DNA of 64,000 bases from Symbiodinium natans (GCA_905221605.1 CAJNDS010001613.1:127501-191500); one strand, 5' to 3'; counted from the stretch's first letter, positions 10,982 through 22,438 are shown. Numbers and translations: made by a program. The notes: generated from the sequence alone by a model not told the origin.

Positions 10982-11542
10982 CTGCGTTCGAGTTTAGGGT
11001 TTAGGGTTTAGGGTTTAGGGTTTAGGGTTTAGGGTTTAGGGTTTAGGGTTTAGGGTTTAGGGTTTAGGGTTTAGGGTTTAGGGTTTAGGGTTTCGGGTTC
11101 AGGGATCCCCCCAACTACCCTTTAATAAAGGGGACTTATCATACCCTGCTATGGTTAGGTTAGTTGGGGGGTGCTGGTAGGGTCTCGGGTTTAGACTTCA
11201 AGGGTTCCCTCTCAGAGTTCCCCCCGAGGCCCATGAGGGCAGGGGGTTTATAGGGTTTAGGGTTTAGGGTTTAGGGTTTAGGGTTTGCCGCCCGCCTGGT
11301 TGAACTGTAGGTTTACAGGGTTTAGGGTTTAGGGTTTAACTTTCAGAGTTACCCTGGCACATGAGGGCAGGGGCTAGGGCGTTCAAATGAAGAGGGAGGC
11401 GTACAGAGTACGGGGATACTGTGCAACACCCAAGTGGTGACCTCATTTGCTTGACCTCTTCTTGCACCTGGATATGTATTGCCGATACACAAAAAACCAA
11501 CATGACACACAAACGCACACACACACACACTCTCTCTAACCT

Positions 11543-11959
11543 TCAGAGCCTCTGACTTCCACTCGCTCCCTTGGGAAGGAATGACCTTAGGCCTGGCCAC
11601 TGCGTCTCCATCCTACTGTGGGAGTCACGAATGCATATCCTGATTCCATCCGAGACCTGAGTCCTACTGATGGTGCCGTACATGCGAAGAGACACTCCGT
11701 GGGCAGCTCTCCCTGAGGTCAGAGAGACTCTGGGCTCGCGCTTCTGGCAAAAAGAGTTTCCTTGTTTGGCTTGTCTGTAGATGGTCAGGGCCACCGGAGT
11801 CATTTCGGAGTACTTAGAACAAACGTGTTTGCAGGTAGACATGAGAGCAAGGGCGCAACGAAAAAAAAGATCGGCGGAGTGATGTCTTCTGCGGGCACTG
11901 CGGAAACTTGAGCGACGCGCGACGAAACTGGAACTTTCAAGCGTTCTCGGGGCGGTCAC
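11543..11959 (-). CDS. Long open exon candidate
   Basis: A single 138-codon open frame on the minus strand, basic and Ser/Arg-rich at the start (RTLESSSFVARRSSFRSARR), beginning against a telomere block at 11,961. It is long for this region, but its composition does not prove coding. Confidence 0.35.
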   Translation of the reverse strand: MTAPRTLESSSFVARRSSFRSARRRHHSADLFFRCALALMSTCKHVCSKYSEMTPVALTIYRQAKQGNSFCQKREPRVSLTSGRAAHGVSLRMYGTISRTQVSDGIRICIRDSHSRMETQWPGLRSFLPKGASGSQRL

Positions 11960-12205
11960 ATTAACCCTAACCCTAAACCCTAAACCCTAAACTCAGCAAA
12001 GCAAGCAAAAATCAGTTTGCCCGATCGGTCCAGGGCGTGGACTAAAGATCCACTGCGTGCACGTTGGCTCGAACTGCGCAGCTGAAGCCATCGCTTGTAT
12101 TTGTGTGCCACCTTGGGGACGAAATGAACCCTAAAAGGGTTTATGGTTCATATACCTTCATAGTAGTTATGGAAGTATAGGGTATATGACCCCGTTTTAG
12201 GGTTC

Positions 12206-12380
12206 ATGTGGCCCTCGAGGTTCTGCCATTGCAGAGAAAGGGGCGGGGGAAGCAGTTTGCCCTGACCCAATTGACATGGCTCACCTCAAGGTGTTTGAAG
12301 CAAGTGCCGCCTTGATCCGAGGCCTCATCGCTGCTCCCACACTCGCTGGTCTCACACCTGGGCGCTGGCAAACCCATGGC
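12206..12380 (-). CDS. Exon candidate
   Basis: Minus frame GLPAPRCETSECGSSDEASD then QGGTCFKHLEVSHVNWVRAN. It abuts the hairpin element at 12,125-12,210. Not recognised. Confidence 0.3.
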
Positions 12381-12504
12381 ACAAACCACGGGCCCCTAAA
12401 CCCTAAACCCTAAATCCTAAACCCTAAACCCTAAACCCCAAACCCTAAACCCTAAACCCTAAAACCCTAAACCCTAAACCCTACACCTATACGTGTGCCT
12501 CTGA

Positions 12505-12588
12505 AGACCCTAGGCCCGATGGCGCTTGTTTGCCTGAGGCCCCAAGGATTCGGATTACCGGCTCCTCACCCAAAACATCGCATCCTTC
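12505..12588 (-). CDS. Exon candidate
   Basis: Minus frame CDVLGEEPVIRILGASGKQA then PSGLGSSEAH. Borders are approximate; C-type telomere blocks lie on both sides. Confidence 0.35.
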
Positions 12589-13230
12589 TCAAACCCTAAA
12601 CCCTTAACCCTAAACCCTAAACCCTAAACCCTAAACCCTAAACCCTAACAGTACATACACCAGTCTAGAGTACATAGCATAGCCCAATCATGCCCAGTCA
12701 ACTGCTCCGAGGTCTCTCAAAGACCAAACAGTGCGGGTTTCGGGTCTAACGATTCCCCTGTGGATTCTCAAGTCTCTTACATGATCCTTTAATCTGGGCC
12801 CCTTACTTGGGGAACTTCTACATACCCTTTTGGGTTTTGCACATACCCTGCAAAACCCAAGGGCCCCATACTCCGGAACCCTGCTAACGAAGGGACCACA
12901 TTAAGGGACCGTGTAACTTCCCTAGACTTCCCCTAGAAGATCTCGACACAAAAACCCTGACGAGCTATGAAATGTGACCCCTCTAAGGTCAGAAAACACA
13001 TGCTTCAAGCGCATGAAAGTCCCACAAGCACTCTATTTCAAGGGCCTTCATAGTCAGAATGGCGCTTTGAGCGGGGTTATGATTGTCTAAATATATAGGG
13101 ACCATAGCTAGGATGGCCCTTAAACTCCTCTGAAACAAACTCCTGAATCCTCTCAAACACAAAAAAAGGACAAATATAAGATATCCCAAAGGCCTACCGA
13201 GATAAGGGAATACTGTTCCTAATTATTCCC

Positions 13231-13345
13231 TTGGCTGCACTCAGAAGGGTAGCTATAAATCTTCTTTAGCTGCCGTATGAAGAAGCCAAATTGACCCAAA
13301 AAAGGCTAAGATCTACAGATGCAGTAAAGCACCACAAAGTTCCGA
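13231..13345. repeat. Dispersed repeat, ACTCAGAAGGGTAGC family
   Basis: Second copy of the 1,207-1,332 repeat, with the same conserved ends and a diverged middle. Confidence 0.7.
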
Positions 13346-13393
13346 TCCCCACAGTCCAGGCTCACCAACGGCCCAAAGACAGGAGAAGAGCCC

Positions 13394-13599
13394 CTGGTTC
13401 TTCGCAGGGAATGGGGGAATGAGGTACCCTACATAGTCCCTTAAAGGCTATATATGAGGTACCCTATATAATTCCCTTCAAGGGCATATATGAGGTACCC
13501 CTATGTATCCCCTTAAAGGGTACCCCAAAACAATCCCTGAAAGGTACACATGAGGGGGACAGAGGGTGCCTCATTGCCTCATTCCCTACTAAGAACCAG
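13394..13599. mobile_element. MITE-like hairpin, CTGGTTCTTAGTAGGGAATG family, enlarged
   Basis: CTGGTTCTTCGCAGGGAATG to CATTCCCTACTAAGAACCAG. The middle has an internal tandem of about 50 bp (GGTACCCTATATA... CCCTTCAAGGG). The element plus the adjacent telomere block lie between copies of GAGAAGAGC. Confidence 0.75.
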
Positions 13600-13671
13600 C
13601 CCTAAACCCTAAACCCTAAACCCTAAACCCTAAACCCTAAAACCCTAAACCCTAAACCCTAAACCCTAAAC

Positions 13672-13742
13672 GAGAAGAGCAAGGCGAAATGCTGGAGAAC
13701 CCCGGCCCGGTCAGGCAAATCGGACATTGCCACGCCTGGCAG
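13672..13742 (-). CDS. Short exon candidate, duplicated elsewhere
   Basis: Minus frame ILPGVAMSDLPDRAGVLQHF then ALLFS, between C- and G-type blocks. About 40 bp of it recurs in inverted orientation at 25,084-25,123. Confidence 0.45.
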
Positions 13743-13915
13743 GATTTAGGGTTTAGGGTTTAGGGTTTAGGGTTTAGGGTTTAGGGTTTAGGGTTTAGGG
13801 TTTAGGGTGTGCTTTCGGACTTTGCAGTTCAGGGTCTCCTGGCTTTAGCTGGACGAACCACACTGCAAGGACGCTTGTAAGCCACACCTGGAACGCATGT
13901 CGTGGTCTCAAGGGT

Positions 13916-14058
13916 TACTTGGAGGTTCAGGGTACTTCTTAACCAGTGATAACTGTACTTGTAACCCACTTATAAGCCCCTCAAGCGCCCTAATGGGGTA
14001 GCAAATGGGTTACAAGTACAGCTATTATTGGTTCACAAGTACCATGAACCTCGAAGTA
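13916..14058. mobile_element. MITE-like hairpin, TACTTGGAGGTTC family
   Basis: Same ends as the copy at 1,080-1,177, with an inner inverted repeat (CTGTACTTGTAACCCA / GGGTTACAAGTACAG). It abuts the long open exon at 14,060-14,400 and probably starts its intron. Confidence 0.75.
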
Positions 14059-14059
14059 G

Positions 14060-14400
14060 GGATGATTAAGTGCTGCAGAAACTAAGCTCGCTGAGTGTTT
14101 CGCGTTCGCGTTCCTTTTGTCAGGTAGCAAAGCGTCAACATGCTGCCCGAGAAGTGAGTGCACATCTGTCCCCTGTAGCCGTACGGAAAGGCTTCTGCCT
14201 TCAGGACGACGTGATTTGGTGTGATTTGGTTGTGAATATCCGCTTGCTGTCATAGATTTCGGTCGACCAGAGAACGTGCCCACAGTCATCCCCAAACCGT
14301 CTAATCTAGGCTCCTCTGACCTCGAGAATCCCAGTAGAGACATGACCACACACACTCCCCCAACATACACGGGCTGAGGGTGTAAAATGCAGGCCGGCAA
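14060..14400 (-). CDS. Long open exon candidate
   Basis: About 113 open codons on the minus strand, for example LGFSRSEEPRLDGLGMTVGT and LLGQHVDALLPDKRNANAKH. The frame then runs into the hairpin element at 13,916-14,058, where the intron would begin. Not recognised. Confidence 0.4.
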
Positions 14401-14524
14401 GGTGGGATTCTTGGGCTTATGTTGGACTTATGCGGGGATTTCGGCAACTGCCCCTAAACCCTAAACCCTAAACCCTAAACCCTAAACCCTAAACCCTAAA
14501 CCCTAAACCCTAAACCCAAATTGC

Positions 14525-14578
14525 CTGTATCCGCCCCACCAGCTGTCGAGTCGCTGCACGCGCTTGTTGCAAGACATG
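14525..14578 (-). CDS. Short exon candidate, GC donor
   Basis: Eighteen codons, HVLQQARAATRQLVGRIQ, between GCTGGCCAG-like acceptor sequence and ATACAG/GCAATT. C-type telomere blocks lie on both sides. Confidence 0.5.
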
Positions 14579-15083
14579 CTGGCCCTAAACCCTAAACCCT
14601 AAACCCTAAACCCTAAACCCTAAACCCTAAACCCTGAACCCTGAACCCTGAACCCTAAACCCTAAACCCTAAACCCTAAACCCTAAACCCTAAACCCGAT
14701 AAAAGAGGGCTCCCTAAGGTCTGCACACCCATGGAAGGTTTACGACAATAATGGACCCCTGATATAGACCCCCAAATGGTAGGGCCCCCTTACAATAAGG
14801 ACCCCAATAAGGTACCCCCTCATATCGTATCCCTAAACCCTAAACCCTAAACCCTAAACCCTAAACCCTAAACCCTAAACCCTAAACCCTAAACCCCCCC
14901 CCCCCCCACTGCTCTCCCGAAGAGCAGGGCACGTCGCTCCGCTGTCTGCGCTCATGGCGAAAGCATCCGCACGTGCCGAAGCAGGGGATATCCGCAAATC
15001 TCCGGGTTTAGGGTTTAGGGTTTAGGGTCTGGGGTTTGGGGTTTAGGGTTTGGGGTTTAGGCTTTAGGGTTTGGGGTAACTTC

Positions 15084-15175
15084 AAAGCAGAGTAGACGCA
15101 TAAAGGATGAAGGCGAGAAATGGGATGCAACGCAGCCCGGCAACATACGGCAAACTGTAACCGATGACCGGACCC
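15084..15175 (-). CDS. Membrane-helix exon candidate
   Basis: Minus frame PVIGYSLPYVAGLRCIPFLA then FILYASTLL and a TGA. Mostly hydrophobic. It lies directly downstream (sense) of a TACCTGGGACTC hairpin element whose end supplies the AG. Confidence 0.4.
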
Positions 15176-15182
15176 TAAAACT

Positions 15183-15272
15183 TACCTGGGGCTCTTTTTA
15201 TCTACAGTTTAGTAGAAACCACCCCTTCATTAGTATAACCCATAAAACTGTGGGTAACGAGAGTCCCAGGTA
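15183..15272. mobile_element. MITE-like hairpin, TACCTGGGACTC family
   Basis: Full-length copy, TACCTGGGGCTC to GAGAGTCCCAGGTA, lying next to the membrane-helix exon at 15,084-15,175. Confidence 0.8.
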
Positions 15273-15529
15273 ACCTCTAAACCCTAAACATCGGCCGTAG
15301 AAACTGAACTCGGGATCAGATGATCACTCCAGAAGAGTTTGTGGAAACCGAATCCTTTTGCCCTGAAACCCTACAACTTGGAGACCCTAAGCCCTATAAG
15401 CCCTAAGCCCTAAACGCTATATAAACCCTCAACCCTAAACCCAAAACCCTAACCCCAAACCCTAAACCCTAAACCCTAAACCCTAAACCCTAAACCCTAA
15501 ACCCTAAACCCTAAACCCTAAACCCTAAC

Positions 15530-15596
15530 CTTCAAAGGCCTCACCCTCCTTGAGTCCAAGGGGATGCCCGCTGCCGGGCAGCACGCTCTCCTTCAG
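15530..15596 (-). CDS. Exon candidate
   Basis: Minus frame LKESVLPGSGHPLGLKEGEA then FE, with donor GAAG/GTTAGGG opening into telomere repeat. Confidence 0.45.
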
Positions 15597-16104
15597 GGCT
15601 CAAAGGTTTCTAAAGGGGGTTTAGGGTTTAGGGTTTAGGGTTTAGGGTTTAGGGTTTAGGGTTTAGGGTTTAGGGTTTAGGGTTTAGGGTTTAGGGTTTT
15701 GGGGTTTAGGGGTTCCGAGTCCGAGGGTTATTTTAGGGTTTTAGTAGGCTTTGGTAGGGTTTTTGTTGGTAAGGGGCTCGTAGGAATATTTTAGGGTTTT
15801 TGTAGGTTTTGGTAGGGTGTTTGGTGGGTAAGGGGCTCCTAGTCTTTTTTTTTTTTGAGGGTTTTGTGGGTTTTTTGTAGGATTTGGTCGGGTTTTTTAT
15901 AGGGCTCCTAGGGTTCTCTTAGGGTTTGCGTAGGGTCTTGGCAGGGTTGTTGTAGGGTTTTGGGTAGGTTTTGTTAGAGGGTTTGTAGGGTTGTGGCTAG
16001 CTACCCCTTAGTTATAGTAGGTATAACACAATAAACTGTAGGTTAAGAGAGCCCCAGGTAACCCTAAACCCTAAACCCTAAACCCTAAACCCTAAACCCT
16101 AAAC

Positions 16105-16163
16105 CAAGGGCCAGAGTCTATGGGGCACTTTTCGGGCTTGCGGTCTAGACAGGCTTGGCATGC
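16105..16163 (-). CDS. Cys-rich exon candidate
   Basis: Acceptor TTTCCTCAGTAG; reads ACQACLDRKPEKCPIDSGP; the donor TTG/GTTTAGGG runs straight into telomere repeat. The CxxC and later Cys could be part of a zinc site. Confidence 0.5.
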
Positions 16164-16379
16164 CTACTGAGGAAACACCGGGTGGGTTGAACCTTCAGGT
16201 TTCCCGGTTTAGGGTTTATAGGGTTTAGGGTTTTTGGGGTTTAGGGTTTTGGGGTGTAGGGTCGGATCGCAACAAGCGGAGGCTTGCAACAACGTCCACT
16301 ACTTTGCTGTGACATGCCCTCAGGTAGCTGAGTCCGGCTTACCCAAATAAGGCTAGGGGCAACTGCCGCAGTTTTCTAC

Positions 16380-16469
16380 TTCACAATTGCCATCCAAAGA
16401 GCAAAAAGTCTGAATGCGGCCGGGAATCCGGCGGAATCTCTCGTTCGCCAACCCATCTAGAAACGGCTC
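16380..16469 (-). CDS. Exon candidate with clean splice sites
   Basis: Exactly 30 codons between GGCCTGTCGCAG and the donor GAA/GTAGAA, reading EPFLDGLANERFRRIPGRIQ then TFCSLDGNCE. Phase 0 on both sides. Confidence 0.6.
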
Positions 16470-16827
16470 CTGCGACAGGCCAAGTCATCGTGTCACAACC
16501 ACGCAATGCGATGCATGCCCCAAACCCTAAATCCTCCTGGGGTTCATGGTTTCGGGTTTAGGGTTTGGCTTACAACACAATCACATCCGGATTGACATCC
16601 CAAAAAAGGAGGTGGTAACTTATGACCTGGCATGCGACTCCACGGGAACAGCACCCTTATAAAATGTAGAGAACTGAGGGCGTGGGGTTTCGGGTTTAGG
16701 GTTCGGAGTTTAGGGTTTAGGGTTTGGGGTTTAGGGTTTAGGGTTTGGGGTCTGGGGTTTGGGGTTTGGGGTTAGGGCAATCTTCGCCCCATCTAGCGTC
16801 TCAAGCTGCATCTCGCGCTTGTCACAC

Positions 16828-16890
16828 CAGCCTGTTGTCGCGCAACTTCCAAAAGAACATGAACTTTGGGATGCCATCAGCAGTAGCAAA
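16828..16890 (-). CDS. Exon candidate
   Basis: Minus frame FATADGIPKFMFFWKLRDNR, with donor CTG/GTGTGAC. A second coding-like frame (CDKREMQLETLDGAKIA) follows directly; either an alternative splice site or a 1-base shift separates them. Confidence 0.5.
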
Positions 16891-16895
16891 AGCAA

Positions 16896-17013
16896 ACCCT
16901 ACACCCCAACCCAAAACCCCAAAACCCCAAAACCCCTAAACCCCTAAACCCCTAAACCCCTAAACCCCTAAACCCCTGAACCCCTAAACCCCTAAACCCT
17001 AAACCCTAAACGC
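16896..17013. repeat. Variant telomere-like block (CCCCTAAA)
   Basis: About nine CCCCTAAA units followed by ordinary CCCTAAA. The same 8-mer variant recurs at 62,665-62,750. Confidence 0.8.
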
Positions 17014-17021
17014 TAAAAGTG

Positions 17022-17132
17022 GCTCTTTGCCACCCTTGAAGCCCCAACTGACGGATCGACTCCAGGCACTAAACCAGTCCACACGGGGGTGTCAGAAAGA
17101 TAGTTGCACCCTTCCACGGTGGATCTCCTCAA
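17022..17132 (-). CDS. Exon candidate
   Basis: Minus frame LRRSTVEGCNYLSDTPVWTG then LVPGVDPSVGASRVAKS. Borders are approximate. A further open stretch (IVPADVKSLGSKERFWDISC) lies at 17,290-17,370. Confidence 0.45.
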
Positions 17133-17602
17133 ATAGCTAGCCTGTTGACAGGAAAGGGTTTAGAAAAAACTTAAGTCACTAGAAGAAGAGGTTTAAACAA
17201 AAAAAACTTAAGTCGCTGGAAGACAACGGTTTTTAAAAAAGAGTGTTTTTCAAAACCCTCTTCGGTTAGCAAGGAGAGCTTTTCAAGGGAGAGGACCCCG
17301 GGATGCTGGACAAGAAATGTCCCAAAACCTTTCTTTTGAACCCAGACTCTTTACGTCAGCTGGCACGATGCCCAAAACCCTAAACCCAACACCCAAAAAG
17401 CCTAAGCCCTAACCCTAAACCCTAAACCCTAAACCCTCAACCCTAAACCCTAAACCCTAAACCCTAAATTTAAACCCTAAACCCTAAACCCTAAACCCTA
17501 AACCCTAACCCTAAACCCTAAACCCTAAACCCTAAACCCTAAACCCTAAACCCTAAACCCTAAACCCAAGATATTTTCAGAAACCCGTCTACAGGGGCTC
17601 AC

Positions 17603-17683
17603 CTGGATCCAGGCCAGACCGCTGCGTCTGCCAGTGTGGGCCGAGCTGCTGCTCTAGGAACTCGCGCAAGGGCCCGGCATTTC
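17603..17683 (-). CDS. Exon candidate with textbook splice sites
   Basis: Acceptor CCCTAAACCCCCCCAG (telomere C-strand extended by Cs) and donor CAG/GTGAGC. Reads NAGPLREFLEQQLGPHWQTQ then RSGLDP. This is one of the clearest cases of telomere repeat acting as the pyrimidine tract. Confidence 0.6.
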
Positions 17684-17756
17684 CTGGGGGGGTTTAGGGT
17701 TTAGGGTTTAGGGGTTTGGGGTTTAGGGTGTGGGTTTGGGGTTTAGGGTTTAGGGC

Positions 17757-17823
17757 AGCTATATGAGTGGCACTTCAACCCTTGTCGGGCTTGCAAGTGC
17801 GCCCCACGCTTGCGATATGAGTG
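17757..17823 (-). CDS. Short exon candidate
   Basis: Acceptor GTGTCAACCCTGCAG; reads HSYRKRGAHLQARQGLKCHS. The 3' end runs towards a telomere block. Confidence 0.4.
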
Positions 17824-18543
17824 CTGCAGGGTTGACACACATAGGGGACAGTTCCTGCCTCCTTCTACTTCCCTCCTGAAGATCTAAGTGTATATCGGCC
17901 CAAAATATGGTCCCTTACCTCCTTTGAAGCAGGGGCCCTTGGGTTGTATTGGGTACAAAAGGGGCACATAAGGGGTCTCCTGTTAAGGGCCCATACTACT
18001 GTATAGGCACATGATGGCACATGGATCCTTGGGGCAACGCCAAGAATTCTCTCGTAAGAGCATCAGACCAGTCTCAGTCGCCGACGCGCATTTCATGGGG
18101 GACTCAGAGGGGGGCCGCACTCTATAGGGGACCCGAGAAGCGTCCCGAATTTAGAGAACTACGTACTTCAAGAACAACAAGATATTTGCAACAACAATAA
18201 GCACCCTTATAAACAACCCAACAAGAACAAAATTGATAACAATAATCATCCCAAGAAAATAAAAGCAACCAGAATGAGAATAACTGGTACTAGTACAAGA
18301 CCTCTTGCTCTTCCTCCTTCTTGCTGAATACCCTGGGCCAAAAAAGCTTAACCTTTCAATCCTGGTAGGATTACATATACCCCAAAAGGACAGAGGTTAC
18401 CTTACTCAGCCATAAGTACTTCTTAGTAGACATATAGATGGTTGAGCCCTCCGGTCGCTCTGGCCGCTGAATCTCAGACACAAGCACTCTTTCAACGCAA
18501 GCCCTAGGGTTTAGGGTTTAGGGTTTAGGGTTCAGGGTTGGCC

Positions 18544-18601
18544 TGCGAAGCGTGAGGTTACAATCATGACCACTTGGCAAAGAGCAGGCACTGATGTAAC
18601 C
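18544..18601 (-). CDS. Short exon candidate
   Basis: Acceptor CTTTGGCTTCAG, 3' border CGCAG/GCC (GC). Reads VTSVPALCQVVMIVTSRFA. Confidence 0.45.
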
Positions 18602-18926
18602 TGAAGCCAAAGGCTTTAAGCCCTTACTTAACCCTGAGCTAGTAGTAGTTCTGAGTCAGATGCAGCCAAAACCCCCCCAAAAAACAAACTACCCCAAACT
18701 AGTTAATGTTTATGGGGCTGATAAACCGCCGATCTATGGCAGGTGGTAGGCAAGACTGAGCAAGCCAAAAGGCCGGTGCCAGGGCAACAACCCCAAGACA
18801 AGGGGGGTTCAGGGTTTAGGGTTTAGGCTTTCGGGTTTAAGGTTTATCAAAACGACAAAACGACCAGCAACTTTTAAGACCTGCCCGTTTTGGGGGGTTC
18901 GTTACCGCTCCAGGCCGAACCTACAC

Positions 18927-18965
18927 AAGCTCTGCTTTAAGGGCTACAGTCGCACTGGACGTGCG
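18927..18965 (-). CDS. Short exon candidate
   Basis: Minus frame RTSSATVALKAEL, with donor CTT/GTGTAGG and a telomere block immediately upstream in the sense direction. Confidence 0.35.
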
Positions 18966-19106
18966 ATTTAGGGTTTAGGGTTCAGGGTCTAGGGCTTAGG
19001 GTTTAGGGGGCTCACAAGCTAGCTCGCTCTCTCTTCTTCTTCTTCTGCTCAGCGAAGAGGCCCCGAAGAGGACCCCGGCCACGCTGGCCCGCTGTTCTGT
19101 CCCGGT

Positions 19107-19107
<1 letters not shown>

Positions 19108-19142
<35 letters not shown>
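19108..19142. repeat. (CT)n microsatellite
   Basis: Pure CT run; on the minus strand it would lie at the start of an intron after the exon at 19,142-19,265. Confidence 0.9.
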
Positions 19143-19145
<3 letters not shown>

Positions 19146-19265
19146 TGTCCACAATCGACCAAGCATCTCAGCAGGTCGAAGCCACCTGCCATCATCATTT
19201 CAACATCCGTTGTGCTGCTGCAAACCGAAGGCCGTGGAGAATCAAGAAGCGTTTGGAATCTAACC
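19142..19265 (-). CDS. Exon candidate
   Basis: Minus frame VRFQTLLDSPRPSVCSSTTD then VEMMMAGGFDLLRCLVDCGQ, ending at a (GA)n tract that would begin the intron. A second open stretch, MPRVEWGWLKMVMCLMQPFL, lies just upstream (19,300-19,430) and may be the preceding exon. Confidence 0.4.
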
Positions 19266-19570
19266 CTGGCAATCCCGTCCTGCTTGCGTGACAAATTGAG
19301 GGCTTAGGGAGAGAGAATGCGGAGCTTCTTCTAAACTAGCTAGCTTTACAGGGTAAGGCTCCGAGGTTGAAAGAAAGGGCTGCATTAAACACATGACCAT
19401 CTTCAACCACCCCCACTCCACCCTCGGCATTTGTGAATGGTTGGGCATGTGCAGGTTGCACCCTGCTGCATGCGTAGATTACAGCAGTGTCTAGAGGTCT
19501 CTGCTGAACCCATGCTATCCCCGAACCTGTAACCCCAAGCCCGTAGCCTAAACCCTAATGAAACCCTAAA

Positions 19571-19770
19571 CCTTGGGATGTTGCCCCTTATACTAACACT
19601 GTTAGTATAAGGGGCAACATCCCAAGGTTTTGTAACAGTCCTTAATGCGGATTTAAATAGGGGGGGGGGGGGGGTACTATAATCCTTATCAAGGACTGTT
19701 ACAGTCCTTAAAAAGGGTTAGAGTACCCACTATAAACATCCCCATGAAGGACTGTTGAAAAATGGGGAAC
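19571..19770. mobile_element. MITE-like hairpins, GATGTTCCCCTTATACTAACAG family, double
   Basis: A perfect short hairpin (CCTTGGGATGTTGCCCCTTA ... and its complement, 19,571-19,627) followed by a longer diverged copy with poly-G, ending ATGGGGAACATCCCAA. Confidence 0.75.
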
Positions 19771-20275
19771 ATCCCAACCCAAACCCTTTTGGCAACAGGC
19801 TTCTGTGCAGAAACCCGGAAGTGTCCCCCCACCCGTTCTCCGAACAAGGCAAGACGCAGAAATCACTGGCAAGCCAGGAGTTGCACAACTTTGAGCGTTG
19901 CATTCCCCAGGGCGCCAGAAACACATGAAGAATACGCAGTATACCCTAGTCCATATTAATCCTTAGTTAATGGACTAGGGTATACTCCTTAATTATATAG
20001 ACCTCAAACTGCGCAAGAGGTCTCTGGGGGCGGTAAGCGCTATGAAATGCTATACACTCAAGGCTCGAGCATGCCCTTTTTGAGCACCATGGGTTGAGGG
20101 CTTAAGCCCGCACTAGCCCCAAACCTGACATCCTCAAACACCCCTAAACCCTAAACCCTAAACCCTAAACCCTAAACCCTAAACCCTAAACCCTAAACCC
20201 TAAACCCTAAACCCTAAACCCCAACCCCTCAAACCCCGAAAGGAGAGCCTCAAAGGTCAGCCCCCGGCGCAGCCT

Positions 20276-20357
20276 GCAGCAAAAGCAGTCACCCTGGATC
20301 CCTGTCGCTGGACCCATTGGCGGTCAGCATCTGAGAGGCCCTGCACTCACCAGTGGC
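20276..20357 (+). CDS. Coding-like segment between telomere blocks
   Basis: After CCTGCAG the plus frame reads QKQSPWIPVAGPIGGQHLRG then PALTSGWE up to GTTTAGG. The minus strand is partly open, so the strand is uncertain. Confidence 0.3.
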
Positions 20358-20814
20358 TGGGAGGGTTTAGGTTTAGGGTTTAGAGTTTAGGGTTTAGGGT
20401 TTAGGGTTTAGGGTTTAGGGTTTAGGGCTGGTGGCCAGTGGGTGGAAGGTATGTTGGCAGGGTTTTTGGCGGGGTCTAGAGTGCTACCTCGGGTTAAGTC
20501 TCAGCTCTCAGATACTCGAGCCTCTCCATTCAAGCATCCCCCCCCTGCCCCACCTTATTGACACCTCCAATCGCTTAGAGGTGCCCTAAGTTGAGCTTTG
20601 GGGGAGTGGGGGTGGCGGAGGAGTTGAGGCCCCAGGAGCTTCATTCAGGGCCCAACGGACAAGCCCAAATCCGTAAGATCCCACCAGCAAAGCCGGGGTC
20701 GAACCTGGAAACCCTTTAAAACCCTGGAGGGAACCCTATAATATAGGGGCCTAAGTAATCAGAATAGGGTTTTAGGGGGATTATGATAGTTGAACCACGG
20801 AATGGTATGGGGCC

Positions 20815-20950
20815 ACCTCCTTCGAGTGTGCTAACCTTTCGTGGTTCGACGGGCTGATTGCAACCCCCAAAACTTACGCCAGGTGCACTAGCATCTACCT
20901 TTTTTGCATTCAAGCACATCCCCACCATACAATACCCCGTCTTGGAACCC
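20815..20950 (-). CDS. Exon candidate
   Basis: Minus frame SKTGYCMVGMCLNAKKVDAS then APGVSFGGCNQPVEPRKVST. It reads into a hairpin element at 20,735-20,800 where coding content is lost. Confidence 0.35.
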
Positions 20951-21555
20951 CAATAGGACACCCTGGTTGAGGGAAGGCCCCCCCCCCTTTCTTCATGAAT
21001 ACTAGAGGCGGCACTATTTACATGACTAGCTTGAGATAATTACATGATAAAACGATTATACTATTCTCTTCTTCTACGTGTGGCTACACTGGCTATACTG
21101 TTATACAACCATATTGTTATACTAGTTAGTATACTACTTGTTATATTATTATCAATTTCACCTCCAAAGGGCCTCCGTACGTTGCACCGCTCGCTCCACG
21201 CCGCTCGCCTATGCAAGAGGATTGACAGGGCTGTTGTCCCAAGCCAAGGAGAGCCCAATGCCCCACAACTAGGGAATGTGCCCTGATGTAGGATCCCTCT
21301 CATGATCTTGGGTAGGCTCCTTTACCCTCAAACCCTGAACCCGAAACCCCAAACCTGAAACCCAAAACCTCTTTTTAGTATTTTTTTGGGGGGAGGAGGA
21401 GTGGGCCCTCTCGCGCCCTGCATGGCATGCAAGAGCCGTTGGGGTTTAGGGTTTAGGGTTTAGTTTAGGGTTTGGGGTTCAGGGTTTAGAGCCACGGGGG
21501 CTGAACCAAAACTTGTGATTGTCATGCTATTCTGCACGTAGGCTTGAGGGCTAAC

Positions 21556-21655
21556 CTTTCGACTGACAAATATGCACGACGAAGCCGACAAGACATCAAG
21601 GTGTGCATCCTTCCTGAACTCCATGAACCTATGAAGCGGACTTTCTTTTGTCACA
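21556..21655 (-). CDS. Exon candidate
   Basis: Minus frame KESPLHRFMEFRKDAHLDVL then SASSCIFVSRK, with donor AAAG/GTTAGC. Another coding-like stretch (VPNIPATDTVVEGSTASVNR) lies just upstream at about 21,685-21,750. Not recognised. Confidence 0.4.
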
Positions 21656-22331
21656 ACCGTCTGCCCTTACATATCACTTCTATTAACAGAGGCTGTGCTT
21701 CCTTCAACAACTGTGTCGGTTGCCGGAATATTCGGCACCAGCCAGGTACTTAGCTCCGGACAACCGCCCCCAGAAAACTCCTCGGTCTTCAAGTGCGAAA
21801 ACTCAACTCTGCGCACACGGGGCTTAGAGAAAAGGGTTTAAGGTTTAGGGTTTAGGGCCCTCACTTTGTCAAGGGAAAGCAGGCCAAAACAGACTCAGAC
21901 TGAATTATGGCTATGCAACAAACCTGCCAAGAACCACTACGCCCCCAAGCTTTCCCTGCTAGCCGATGTTACTGGGGGAGGTCGCTTCTCAGGGAGCTAA
22001 GGAATCTACCTTACATCAGTAAGCAGCCTTATCGTGGAAGAAAACACAATTTTTGAAGCAACACTACTCACCATGAATACAATGCTCGCAATATTACATT
22101 GGGCTCCCTATAGTAATACTAAGAGGACAAACACGAATTACGACTACAATGGTGGTTACTCTGATTCTTATATGGGGGTTTACGATATTAGGGGGCGCCT
22201 TCTTGGTTTCCATATTCTAAGGGAATCCTACCATTTGGGGGTCTAAACCCTAAACCCTAAACCCTACAACCCTACAACCCTAAAACCCTAAAACCCCAAA
22301 CCCTAAACCCTATTTTTCGTAAACCCCCACA

Positions 22332-22438
22332 TGATTGCTGCCACTGGCCGCGCTAAGTTCCTCCTGAGGGCCTGGCTGCTGCAGGCCATCGATTCCCCGC
22401 GAGCCCTGCGGTTGGTCCAGCGCACCTCGACAAGCTTT
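22332..22438 (+). CDS. Coding-like segment, strand uncertain
   Basis: The plus frame starts with ATG and reads MIAATGRAKFLLRAWLLQAI then DSPRALRLVQRTSTSFGA, which resembles an organelle presequence (R, A, L rich, no acids early). The opposite strand is open too. Confidence 0.3.
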